Assembly: GCA_020086605.1 (NCBI GenBank)
Contig: JACBWW010000003.1
Coordinates: forward strand, 1,107,333-1,171,332
Length of the DNA stretch: 64,000 nt
DNA from: Lanius collurio
Lineage: Eukaryota; Chordata; Aves; Passeriformes; Laniidae
Reading direction: 5' to 3'
In this document: positions 17,708 through 28,625 of the stretch, piece after piece
Layout of the letters: each line of letters opens with the position of its first letter
Position numbering within the stretch: the first letter of the stretch is position 1
Notes under the pieces: generated by a model
Seen by the model: the letters and a program-made list of their open reading frames with translations, nothing else
Database searches by the model: none
Told to the model about the DNA's origin: nothing
Made by a program: the position numbers and the translations under genes

Positions 17708-20700
17708 TTAATTTCTATTTGCAAGGGGATTCCAAGAACTATGAAGATACACACACAAGTTAGTTTGAATAACTGAAAAGCCATCAGTGCCACAAATAAC
17801 ACATCTCAAAATATAACACTGAACCCTTTATACACCTGTTCCCTCTGAGAAGAATAAATATTCACCACATATGTCATTAAAAGCATTTAGACAGAAAAAC
17901 CAAGGGGTTCCAGGGATAAATTCCTTGACAGAAACTGCTCAAGTATCAGACCACATTCTCTATCAAAAAAACCCTTTTTGCTATGAGAAAGAGTACCATT
18001 CTACATACAAACTACTTTTTCTTTCCTCTTTTCCACTTCTAGATGTTCATTCATTTTATCTGCTTATATTTCTATACCAGCTTTTTTTCATTGGATCCCT
18101 CTAGCTTTTAGGTTGCTTAGTAGGTTACATTACTAAAAAGTAAATAGTAAATCTGGTAATCTAATTCAGTCCTGCTGAATCTACACCCAAAGTTCTCCTT
18201 TCAGCAAACACGTAGCTAAGTGCTGTGAAATTTTTACATTTCCCATGCCTCAGGTGTACAGCCACAAAACCCATAATCTCAAATTGCTAAATCTCATTAT
18301 TGCATTGTGTCAGATTTTCACCCATATTTGAGAAGTGAAGTTTCCCGAAATCACTATTTTAGTCTGAATCCAAGTAACCAAACCACCCCTGAGTCACACA
18401 ACTCAGAACAGTCCTAACAGTTACATCATTGCAGAAGGAGCACCACACGCACCCTCTTAGCAAAGATACATGTGAAGTTTGCTGATGTTAAGCTCCCATT
18501 TATAATTCATGCTTTTAGTTACACTGATTGTGTCTTTGCAGCTTTGGGAACTCTGGCAAGAGGGCAAAGAGGACAGGAAGACATGCAACAGAAATCCTTG
18601 AGCCAGAGGATGAGTTTCACTGCACTTCGAAGGGAAACACATTCTGCATAGAAAAACAGCCCTTTCTGGATCTAAAGTATGTAACAGCAGAGTTTCCTTC
18701 CTCCATTGAGTCCATAAAGCCCACTAGGAAAGAAATGTTCTCTGGTATTAAATTACTAGGTAGAATCTTTTCTGAAGTACTAGCAAGAATTTCAAGACTC
18801 CCAGTTTTTGCTTCTTTGGCCACTATCTTGATTCTTATTTCTGAAGCCAGTGTGAATATTTTTGCCCTTGTTTCCCACCTAAGGGATCACTTTTAGACTT
18901 CTAAATGACTTCAGAATCAAAATGATCTTATTTAAAATTCATTCACTGGAAGTTATGAGTGCATATTAAATCTCACACATCAACACTACTGTTCAAAATG
19001 TGAGATTGTCTTAACAGACTAACTAGGAACAACTGTTGACAGTCATTTTTCCCTCCAAAAGAAGGAAAGAGAAAATGCAGAAAAAAGCAAGCTTTAAAGA
19101 ATGACCTCAAGTAACAACTCTAACCTTTGACAGGCAAGAATTACGTGGTGCATAAAGAAATGGAGGGAACATTTACAAATATGTGGTGGCCTCAGCAACC
19201 AAAAGCCTCAAAATTTCTCAGTTTAGATAAACTTCTGTTATATTAAAATGGAAAGTCAGACCAAAATATATAAAATTTACAGATTTTGAAGAGTGACACA
19301 CTCACTTGTATTTGAGTTATAAGAAAAGAAGATTCTGACATAAAAAAAATGGCAAGGAAGCAAGAAAATCCCCAAACCCAAGGCCATAATGCTAAATGTG
19401 AGTTTGCATTACAAATTTAAGATATTTGAGTACTTTAGCTACTCAAAAGTCTTACTTTTCTGCATTTTCTGTGACATTTAACCAAGGTCTGAGGATATCA
19501 TAGGAGCATAATATCTTTCTAAGGAGAGTCTGTGTGGTAATCTTCAAGCAAATATTTTTCTTCTCAAACAGGAAATGTGGCACAAATACATCACAGATGT
19601 CAAAAATATTTTTCAACTGTCCTTGAGTATCTCCTTATTTTTTCCAAGAGGTGTTTTCTGTAATGTAGTACAGATTTTTTTTCCCAGAGAGACTACCAAA
19701 GAAGGGAAAACAGCACTTTTAGGGTAACTCAAAGAGAGACAGCAAGTCAGGGAAGAAAAACCTTGAAGGTGTCTGTAAGACAAGTTTCTTTCTTAGTCTC
19801 AGCTCAAGGACTTGGCAGTCAGATGCACTAAGAGAACAATCGAAAAATTAGTCCAGGACTAAGAAGTAGTCCTGGTCTGATGTCATTCTGCAAGCTGACA
19901 TGGAATACATTTCAAAGGCCAACCAGTGCACACCTCTGAAAGACAGCAGAACAGTACAGCATCTCTCTGGCTCCGTGCTGCTAACACACACAGCTAATAA
20001 GCTGAGAGGGGAAAGCATCACACAGGGCTGGGAAGCTGGGAAGTGGTCAAGCAGGAAGCCAGGAGGCTACACCTAGTCTCATTCTCCTCCTCTCCTTCCC
20101 GCTGGTTTGTGTCTGCCTCAACTGAAGTCATAAAATGTCATAAAAAAGGTACAAGGGATACTACTTCGTGGCAGGTGTGGACCAGGAGAACTTTAAAGCC
20201 TCTGAAAACTCGCGTTTGTTACTTTCTGGTAACTGCCACAAAAACTAAAAATCATATCTTAAAGTCTCTGGAAATTTGCATCTATTTTTCTTCACAGTTA
20301 AGGCAGCAAAAAAAAATTTCTGGAAACCCTAACCAGAATCTCATCAACAGTTTGCTTCAGCTTCAGTCTGCACCTGAGATACTAGACCTTAAAGATCATG
20401 AGGTATGCTAGTTCCAGTGCTGCATGAATTTATTACCATCTGTAAAATGCAGGCCTTCCTAGTGTAATTGTGACAGTAAGTTTGTTTCATCTCTTAATAC
20501 ATTACTGGCACACATACAGCTTCCTTTTATATACAAGATGATTCAGAAATCAGAATATCCAATTGCTGCTCACATCTCACTCTGGCACTGTATCTGGATG
20601 AACCACTTTACCTGCAAGAGCTGACATCTGCAAATGTGTAATTTATGAGCACTTAATGCCAGTTTGGCATAAGGCATACTTAGACATACATATTCCATTT

Positions 20701-22143
20701 TACTGAGTGTGGAAAAGCATGTAAAATTAAAAAAGAAAATAGAAATCAGAGGACATGGGTCATGCTTCACATTATTTGGATAAAAAATGAAGAAAATTCT
20801 CTGAAATGCTTCAGCACAGTTGGCCGACTTTTTGGTTGTGGGGGTACAAGTTCCTTCTACTAAGTTCTTTCCCTAAGCTAGGGAATTTACTTGTAGGTTC
20901 CACAAGGAAAAGGGCCACCTTTTAATTTTGTGTGTTTTGTAGATTTTTTTTCTCTTTTACTGATTGGCATTAAAAACTCTGGAGCTTCCCTTTTATTGCT
21001 ACTGTAGTTTATATTAAATACATGTCCACCTGCATTCTGGTTCACTTCACAGAGCCTGATGGTAAAGTCTGTTCACTTTTATTGACACAATGAGATTTCA
21101 AAAATTTCAACCTAATGCTGCAACAACCTCAGCTGAAAAGAACCCTTCAGCTCAGATCATGAAATTTTGACCTTGGAGTTAATTTGATTTTCTAGATCTC
21201 TCTGTTCTCAGAGCACTGGAGGAAAGAAGAGCATATGTGCTGAAATAATGAGAATTTGAGTTACCAGAAAGATTAGAGTAAGCATAGGATAAGTTCAGAA
21301 GAGGGATTTTCTGGTTATTATACTAAATTTATACAAACAGGCATATGAACCCTGGCTTGTGAATGGGCCTAAGAGTAAAAACTAGACAAAAGTGCTACTC
21401 GTCTTTGGAAAAGTTTGCTAGAAATAGCATTTCTCTAAATTCCTTACAAATCACTTTGCAATCCAATTAAAATCCAGGCTTGGTAACAGGAACACCCTCA
21501 GCCAAATACATTGCTAGTAAAAATCTATTTCACTCTTTTGTCATCTTCCTCAAACCACTGATGTTTGGTATTTCCTATATTCTATAATAGATACTAAAAG
21601 GATTGTACTGTATCATTGTGGCAAAACCTTTCTGTATAGACTTGACTAACTGAAAATTATGCTTTAAGATATTTCAGCTATTCAGTTTCTTTTGAGAATA
21701 CAACCATCACATTTTAAAAGCAGAGAGTTCAAAATATAAGTGAAATGCATTCAAAATTTCACAGCATGGTTTCACTATTTATTTCAGATCAGGTTAGCTC
21801 AGAAGTGTCCCAGGAAAGGAGCCCTCCCATTCCTCTGCTCTCAAGATTCACTTCTCTCCAGATGACCCTTCCTCTGTCTACCTGCTAGCACAGTCTCCAT
21901 TATGTGCCACGACACTTTTTACAATGAATTCAGCTGACAATGGTTTTATGATGTGCTAGTTTTTACTAAAAAATAGCACAGGTCTCTACTCTCCAGCCAA
22001 CTCATAAGCAGTGGCTTAAACAGCTGCATTCCCAACAGGAAAGAAGCCAGTTCACTCCTGACTGGAGAGTGAGAACATATCAGTGTTCCTACCCCAGCTG
22101 AAACTAACATTCACTGTCCCCATAACTTCAAAACCAAAGAACT

Positions 22144-22183
22144 CTTGGTAGTGTGTGAAGAACTTTCTTCACACGCCACCAAG
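22144..22183. repeat. 18-bp inverted repeat with tiny loop
   Basis: Left arm 22144-22161 and right arm 22166-22183 are complementary at 16 of 18 positions, with four bases (actt) between them. In either transcript orientation one of the two exceptions can form a G-U wobble. The stem is too short and the loop too small for an ordinary pre-miRNA. It may be a remnant of a small palindromic element or a structural hairpin in the TMEM245 pre-mRNA. Confidence 0.75.
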
Positions 22184-23099
22184 ATCTGTTGCAAAAGACA
22201 AGCTGCCAGTGACAGCTATTATCTTAAAAAAGACCAAGGTACTCTTCTTCTACAATGATACCCCAAATTTCAAGTGATCACCAGGAGAACACTGAAGAAT
22301 AAAATGACTCAAAGTCCTTTTGAAAAAAATCTCTTAAGCTGTTCTTTGAACTCTCTTTAAGGGTTCTGTTCTTTTAGGGATAAAAAGTGACTTTTTTTAT
22401 ATTTCAGTTTCAAATTAAACATGAAAGTAAGCAAAGTGTACTAAGATAGATTCCAGTTATCAATAAAGCAAAAGTGGCAGGAAGTGTTTCTTGACAGAGT
22501 AAAACCATCTCAGGTGCAATATAAATATGCAAATTACTTTCAGAGATTACTCCATCACAAGATTTCAACAGTTTTGCTGCTGAAATTAATTTCTCCTCAT
22601 GAATGATACAAGTGAACAAAACAGCTCCAACACATGCAGGCTAGTAATGACACTAATCAGATAAAGTGATACAGTCCTGTATCAAAGCATAGTTCCTCCA
22701 GATGGTATAACTGATGCAAATACTGCATACACCTCCCAAGGCAGGACAAGGCTCCAGTGACTTAATCAAAATATCATTAAAGAGTGACAACCAGTCTGAA
22801 GGACACAATAACACACAGACTTTCTTCTCTCTTGTCTACATTCTGTGACAAATAACAACCTGTAAGAAAGTCTACATTTGATTATTTCTTTAAAATATCC
22901 TTGTATTTAATTTTTTAATTACTACTTTGGCCTGTACTTGTAAGCTTACAATTATTGTTTTGAGAAGCACATTTGAATGGACCAGTTATTTCTGAATCAC
23001 CTAGTTCTCACATTTCCAGATTTTTATCATGAATAGACGATGTTCACTAAGTGCAATGCCGAACTAGTCTTAAAATGGATCTTGGAACATACAAAAATG

Positions 23100-23340
23100 C
23101 AAACTTGTTCAGACCAGAGATCTGTCAAGCCAGAATCCCATCTCCAGTAGAGATCAGAAGCATATGCTAAGGAAACAAAAGAAATAGGACAAATCTATTC
23201 AACAATCCCCCTGGAACATTCTTCCAACCTCTTATTTTCACCTCAGGGGATATTAGGAACCTCATGCAGGCCTTCTATTAATTAATCTTCAATTAATATC
23301 TTTTCTTAGTCCTCTTGTTCAATCCTGCAAGTTGCTGCAA
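23100..23340. repeat. Possible ancient amniote interspersed repeat
   Basis: Text around 23110-23200 ('accagagatctgtcaagcca' and 'cccatctccagtagagatca') resembles an old CR1-derived family common in turtles and birds, remembered with 'ggtccatctagtccagtatc'. Heavily diverged and not certain. Confidence 0.3.
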
Positions 23341-23399
23341 CTCCAGTGTTCTTTTGCACAATCTTAGCCATGCTTGCTGCATGAACCAACATTTTTTTG

Positions 23400-24115
23400 G
23401 AAGGTGCCTGCTTGCTTTTTGGTGATGCTAAGATTTTATCCTAGAAGAGACCATAGGCAGTCCAACTCAGTCATCCTTTTCACACTGGTGCTGATTTTAC
23501 CAATTTCAATTGTGTAACATCCTTTTTTCCAGGATGAAGAGTTCTAACCAGCTCAGTCACTCCTCACAGTGAAACTGATGCATGCCTTCATTTCTCTAAC
23601 CAGTCTTGCACTCCTTGCTTTTTGAGATGCAGAAACCAGAATGGCACACAGTAACTCAGGGTATAGGCAAATCACAGTTTCATACAGTGGGAGTAATATT
23701 CTGTGTTTCTGTTGTCTAGGTCTGTGGCAACAAATCTTAATGTTTGATAGGCCTGGCAGATGTTTTTTAAATATTGCCAAGCACTGTGCTAGCCTGTGTA
23801 CCAGAAAATATAGCTCCCAAGTGGTAAGAGCACAGCAGTAATCAGTTTATGTGTGAAGTTAGGACTGGTCCTCACCTGCATGCATCACTTTCATCTACAC
23901 TTCATTTCATCAGTCACTTTATTTCCCAGACACTGCTCTCTTCTAACTGAGTTTGTCTACAATCCTGCCGCATCCACACCTTCTCTGGGAAACCTGTTCA
24001 GTGTCTCACCACTCTCACAGCAAAGAATTTCTTCCTTATATCTAATTTAAACCCACCCTCCTCCTGTTTAAAGACAATACTTCTTGTCCTCGCAAGTCTC
24101 AGCAAAGAGATACTG
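23400..24115 (-). mobile_element. Degraded CR1-like LINE sequence
   Basis: The 23965-24100 part reads, on the minus strand, as the CR1 3' region: reverse complement of 'caccactctcacagcaaaga' and the following 'atttcttccttatatctaat'. Further right-to-left signals at 23630-23790 (gtacacagt-like and 'catacagtgggagtaatatt') match the conserved polymerase tail of an older CR1/L3-like element. It is heavily mutated. The frames at 23553-23841 and 23853-24050 belong to it. Confidence 0.6.
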
Positions 24116-25770
24116 TAAAAAGCCTTTATTCAATTTTGGTAGAAAGAACATAGCAGACAGATGAACTTGTTAAGGGTCCTGCTTGCCCACACTTCAAAAA
24201 ACATGAGGAGTAAGGCAGAACTTCTTTCTGTGAAAACTCTGCTGATTCTTTGCAACTAAATAGTATTCACCATGTGTTGGCATGTCCTTAAGCTCCTACT
24301 AAGCTTTATAGTACCAATATCCAGCTTAGAAGTTAGTACTTTCTGGGCTCCTGGAACAATATTTTTTGTTTTGCCCTTGAGATTTCTACAGTGAATTATC
24401 ATCAGTCACTCCCAACAATTTGCTACTGCTTATTTTTTCTACAAGCTCTTCTACAGTCACTCTAGAGATTCTTCTGCAGCTCATTTGTAAGAAGGGTTTT
24501 ACAGTATGACTCCCTCCATTTACCCTCATAGTATCAATTTACCTCCTTCCTGCAAAACCTGCAGCAGCCTTGTGGTTACTGAGCGCTCCTTGTCATCCCT
24601 CAGCCCTCTGACGGCTTGTTGCTCCTGCCTCATATGAAAAATTATACTTTGGTTTAATAGCATTTTGTGGAGCTTTGAGTAAAAGTGAATCCAACTCACC
24701 ACCACCCTCACACTTTAGGCCTATTTCTATCTGCTGACGTTTATGATCCTTTCATTTATTTAGCAGAAACTTCACCTTTTTAGAGGATAGTTTCTCATTT
24801 CCTTGGCCTTTAATATTTTGTTGTTCAGATATGCACTCTCTCTTTCCTTCAGCCATACTTAGCTGTTAGCATGCACTGGCACTAACATTTATTATTCTGC
24901 ACATCACTTGTAAGGAAGTAAATTCTTCAGATTCTCCTTTTAACTTGAAAAATTCATGAATGAGAGCAACAGCTAGATGGAGTCAATACTGCTTGAGATC
25001 CATTGCAGTCTTACATTAAGAAGCTCCCGAACTCTTTGACTACTCTCATTATAAAATTATGAAACAAGCATAAAGAAGGGGGTATTTGCATTGCTTATCT
25101 TGGTGGAGACAATAAATAATGGATTGACCTTACAGCTTGGAAAAAAAAAAGGGAAAAGCTAAAGCTGTGATGTTAAATCTTTGAAATATCAGGAAATCTT
25201 GAAGTTTTATGTAAGACTTCATGCTGTCTTCTTACACTACAATAGATCTGTATTTTCGATAGCAGAAATCTAACCAAGTGTATAATAACATATACTGCAA
25301 CATTAAAAACACACATGAAGAATTATTAGATATGCAAGCATAGAACCTTGCAACATTATACTAAAAATAATTCTAATAGTATACTTTTATTCTTAGAAAT
25401 ACCTGATGGAAGATCTTTTCACTATGTATTTAATAAGTCTTTCAGTAACCCTTGTCTTTCCATGCCTTCCAGTTAGCCTGCCTTAGAAGCAAACAGAAAA
25501 AATAACTGTCTGAGCTAAATTCCAGATATAAATTAAGCATCACTCTCTTTATTGATAGAGCTTATGGCATTACCAACTAAACTTTCACTCAAATAGGTTC
25601 TGACATACAACTTAAGTTTTTAGAAGTTGGTGTTGTAGTAAAAGAAAAGTTGTGTATATATACAAAAGCCTAAGTGAAACACATAATTAAGGGACTACTG
25701 TGTAAGATGCAATGTAGTTACATTATTCTTAAAGGTTGAAGGAAAATCTACTTATGTGTTTAAAAGTGCT

Positions 25771-25795
25771 CACACACACTAACACACACACACAA
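25771..25795. repeat. Short (CA)n microsatellite
   Basis: Interrupted CA dinucleotide run within the TMEM245 intron. Confidence 0.8.
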
Positions 25796-26667
25796 TAATC
25801 TACATCCTCCACGTTTACAGAGTCTTAAAAAACACTGGGCAGTCACAGAATTACACACTAGAAATATGCACTAAGACAAACTGCTGTTAGAACATACAGA
25901 ACATGCCACCTGAAATACGAAAAAAGCCAATGGCAAAATATCAACCCTGTCTCACATTAAGCAAGGAGTCCTTAGCAGCCTCTCAACATGTTTGATACCA
26001 ACCTGCAGGGCAGAGAGAACACAACTGTCTGTTTCAGCATCAGGTTATGCACTTAGATAATCTTGTGAATTAGGGGTAGTAAACTGCAAAATTCAGATTA
26101 AATTTACAGACTGTGTGACATACTTCACCCAAATTATTTGTGTAAAATAATGAACATCTTTTCATAGTTTCAAGCAAATTTTGGAGTAAAGAAAAAGAAT
26201 GACCAAATAAATTATTTTCTGAAATCTTCTTTGAAGGTCTGTTTTTCTTTGAAATATTATTTGAATAACTGATTGAAATAATGCGTACATAAAGCAATAC
26301 ACAGACAGTTGTGCCTAAGAACAAGTATTTTCTATATAAAAGGAAATATGGGTAAAGACAAATTCTAAGGTGGTTCTTTTTGCAAATAGGAGAATATTTA
26401 AGACTAAAAAAGTACTGTGAGCAAGTCAGGCGTTTATGGCTTCTGAAACAGGCAGCTTAAACGACTACTATGTATCCTACTGTGATGATCAGGTTAGGGT
26501 TACTGTAATTTGGTTCTGCATATGCACTGAAACAATGTAGCATCTCATACACTTGCAGACCATATTGTATTTTTATTCCAATAACTCAGCTGAAGTTTTC
26601 CTTTCTTCAATGTAATGAAACACAAAATAGGTCTGTTATTCCCAGTTTTAGACTAGGCAATTATTTC

Positions 26668-27280
26668 ATTACAGAATCATACAATCATTAAGGAAAAGAC
26701 ATCCAAGATCATCAAGTCCAACCTTTGACCAATCACCACCTTGTAAACTAAACCACAGCTCTAAAAGGCACATCTGGCTGTTTCTTGAATACTTCTGGAA
26801 TCGTGATTTCACCACCTCCCTGGACAGTCCATTCCAGTGCTTGACAAAACCTTTCTGTGAAGAAATTCTTCCAAGTGTCCAACTTACACTTCCCCTGGTG
26901 CCACTTGAGGCCATTTCCTCTCATCCTGTCACTTATTACCTGTGAGAAGAGGCTGACCCCCACCTGGCTACAGCCTCCTTTCAGGGGGTTGTAGAGAGCG
27001 ATAAGGTCCCCCCTGAGCCTCCTTTTCTCCAGGCTAAACACCCCCAGCTCCCTCAGCTGCTCCTCGAAGGACCTGTGCTCCCAACCCTTCACCAGCTTCA
27101 TTGCCCTTCTCTGGGCTTGCTCCAGCAGCTTGGCAACCCTCCTGAACTGAGGGACCCAGAACTGGACACAGCACGTGAGGTGACACCTCACCAGTGCCGA
27201 GTACATGGGGACAATCACTGCCCTTGTTCTGCTGACCACACTATTCCTGGTACAGGCCAGATGCCACTGGCTTCATGATT
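26668..27280 (-). mobile_element. CR1 LINE 3' end with polymerase C-terminus
   Basis: A 5'-truncated CR1. On the minus strand, 27239-26748 keeps an open frame of 163 residues whose text is the CR1 ORF2 C-terminus: CCVQFWVPQFRRVAKLLEQA, QRRAMKLVKGWEH, LRELGVFSLEKRRLRGDLIA. It is followed by the CR1 3' UTR and a short tail (cttaatgattgtatgattct) near 26675. It is the best preserved CR1 in the window. A 12-bp sequence, acaatcattaag, occurs at 26681-26692 in its tail and again just outside its 5' end at 27284-27295. Confidence 0.92.
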
Positions 27281-28173
27281 AAGACAATCATTAAGACAGA
27301 ATATTTTTCAATTCTATTCCAATCTCATAACATACACCTTAAGTAAAGCTTGGAAGATTTCAGTACAGTCCTATTAAATGCATTCATGTGACAAAAGATT
27401 TCAGCAAGAGATAAGTCCTGCTACTAAAGAACATTCATTGCATGCAAAAATTCTGTCAAAACATAATCAGTTAACAGTTATCTTTGAAAAATTAATCTGA
27501 AAGAAATTATTAATGTTGCAGTAAAATAAACAAGATCACACATTTTGCTTTTTCTAAGCATTAGCTTAACATGCTGGAAGATTATTGTTTTCTGTGGGAA
27601 TTGTATCATTGTCTCATTTTCTCCATAATCACTGCCAGGATGCCACAGCCAACCAATTAGATGTTTAAACAGCTGGGATTTTTTTTTGTTTGTTTGTTTA
27701 TTCATTTGTTTGCATACTAGCTCATTACAGATCTCTTTAGATGCTAATAAATAAAAGTTGAAATTGCATTAAGAACCTATTTCATCCATCAAGACACTAT
27801 AGGTTTTTTTCATATCAAATCCTTCTTTTGACTTTCCAACCGATTTCAGCTAAGGATAACAATTTCCTCTTTAGAAATACATACTATTTTAAGTAACTTT
27901 ACTATACCCAATGAAAAATCTCATCAAATTTGACGTGTGCATGGCAAATGAAGAAAATGAAGCAAATAATGATAACCTTTCTCAGATTGAAAACAAACAG
28001 TACTCATCTTCCCGGCATTACAGAACAAACTTCCACTAACACATGTTTCAAGGCATCACTCAAAGTACTGATCAGGGTTTCAGACCATTTCACAACGTAA
28101 TTAGACCCCACCAAAACCGAAAGCTGCAGTAAATTTAAGCCACAGCCATACCCGTGTGCATGCACTCATGTGA

Positions 28174-28195
28174 AAGTATCGCACACACTAAATTG
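28174..28195 (-). ncRNA. MIR32: Mature miR-32-3p (passenger arm)
   Basis: Star strand of the hairpin, starting CAATTTAGTGTGTGCG. It has two substitutions relative to the human passenger strand as I recall it. The exact ends are inferred from the human annotation. Confidence 0.8.
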
Positions 28196-28214
28196 CACTG
28201 AGGCCGTGAGAACA

Positions 28215-28236
28215 TGCAACTTAGTAATGTGCAATA
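28215..28236 (-). ncRNA. MIR32: Mature miR-32-5p
   Basis: 22-nt guide strand within the MIR32 hairpin, identical to the mammalian mature sequence as remembered, with seed ATTGCAC at nucleotides 2-8. Silences mRNAs carrying GTGCAAT sites through the Argonaute pathway. Confidence 0.95.
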
Positions 28237-28624
28237 TCTCCACCAGAGCAAGCAGAATGGGAGCTTCGGGGAAGAAGGGTATGGTGCATTCAGGAAGAGA
28301 ACGACATGCTGCTCAGGGCAAGGAAAATGGTTCAGGCAAAGGTGTGCATGCTACTACTTGGAAACCTGTGAGCTGGAGAATTACTGCTTCATCCATTCGG
28401 GACAAAAACAAAACAAAAATCAAAATCCAGACAAGAGCACCCCCCTCCCTATTTCAGGGGTAAAGAATATAATTTTCCTACTTATGCAGTGAAGTAGGTG
28501 ACTCATGAACCACCCTTCTGAACAAAGCAAACCTCCCACTGTTATGGGCAGATAATGATTGCCCTCAACCTTCAAAGTACTACATTATTAATTATAGTTG
28601 CAATGAAAAATTTCCCTAACTACT

Positions 28625-28625
28625 N
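28625..28625. other. Single unresolved base (N), possible collapsed gap
   Basis: One isolated N before a C5 run. A lone N can mark one ambiguous base or a contig join with zero or negative estimated gap size. Its position, between MIR32 and the last upstream exon found, fits the second reading because coding sequence is missing from this interval. Confidence 0.9.

Larger units (their letters stand above)
28172..28241 (-). ncRNA. MIR32: MIR32 precursor hairpin
   Basis: 70-nt hairpin read on the minus strand, same direction as the host gene TMEM245. The mature 5p arm is 28215-28236 (starts TATTGCACATTACTAAG) and matches human miR-32-5p as remembered. The seed ATTGCAC is shared with miR-25/92/363/367. 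The 3p arm is 28174-28195 (CAATTTAGTGTGTGCGATAC...). Compared with the human hairpin as I recall it, the 3p side has two T-to-C changes: one turns a G-U pair into G-C and the other replaces an A-U pair by an A-C mismatch near the base. The loop also has small differences. Expression presumably follows the host transcript. Mammalian miR-32 is in intron 14 of C9orf5, the same place. Confidence 0.97.

Noticed and set aside
18528..18896. 122-codon plus-strand frame
   Set aside because: Lies antisense in an intron, no recognised motif, compatible with chance.
20570..20770. Minus frame containing QVKWFIQ, considered as the missing YYKPVKW exon
   Set aside because: Only VKW matches. The required upstream DEYY and downstream LTPLSQPG context is absent.
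23400..24115. Considered as host coding sequence because of several short open frames
   Set aside because: The text follows CR1 3'-region strings on the minus strand, so it is LINE-derived.
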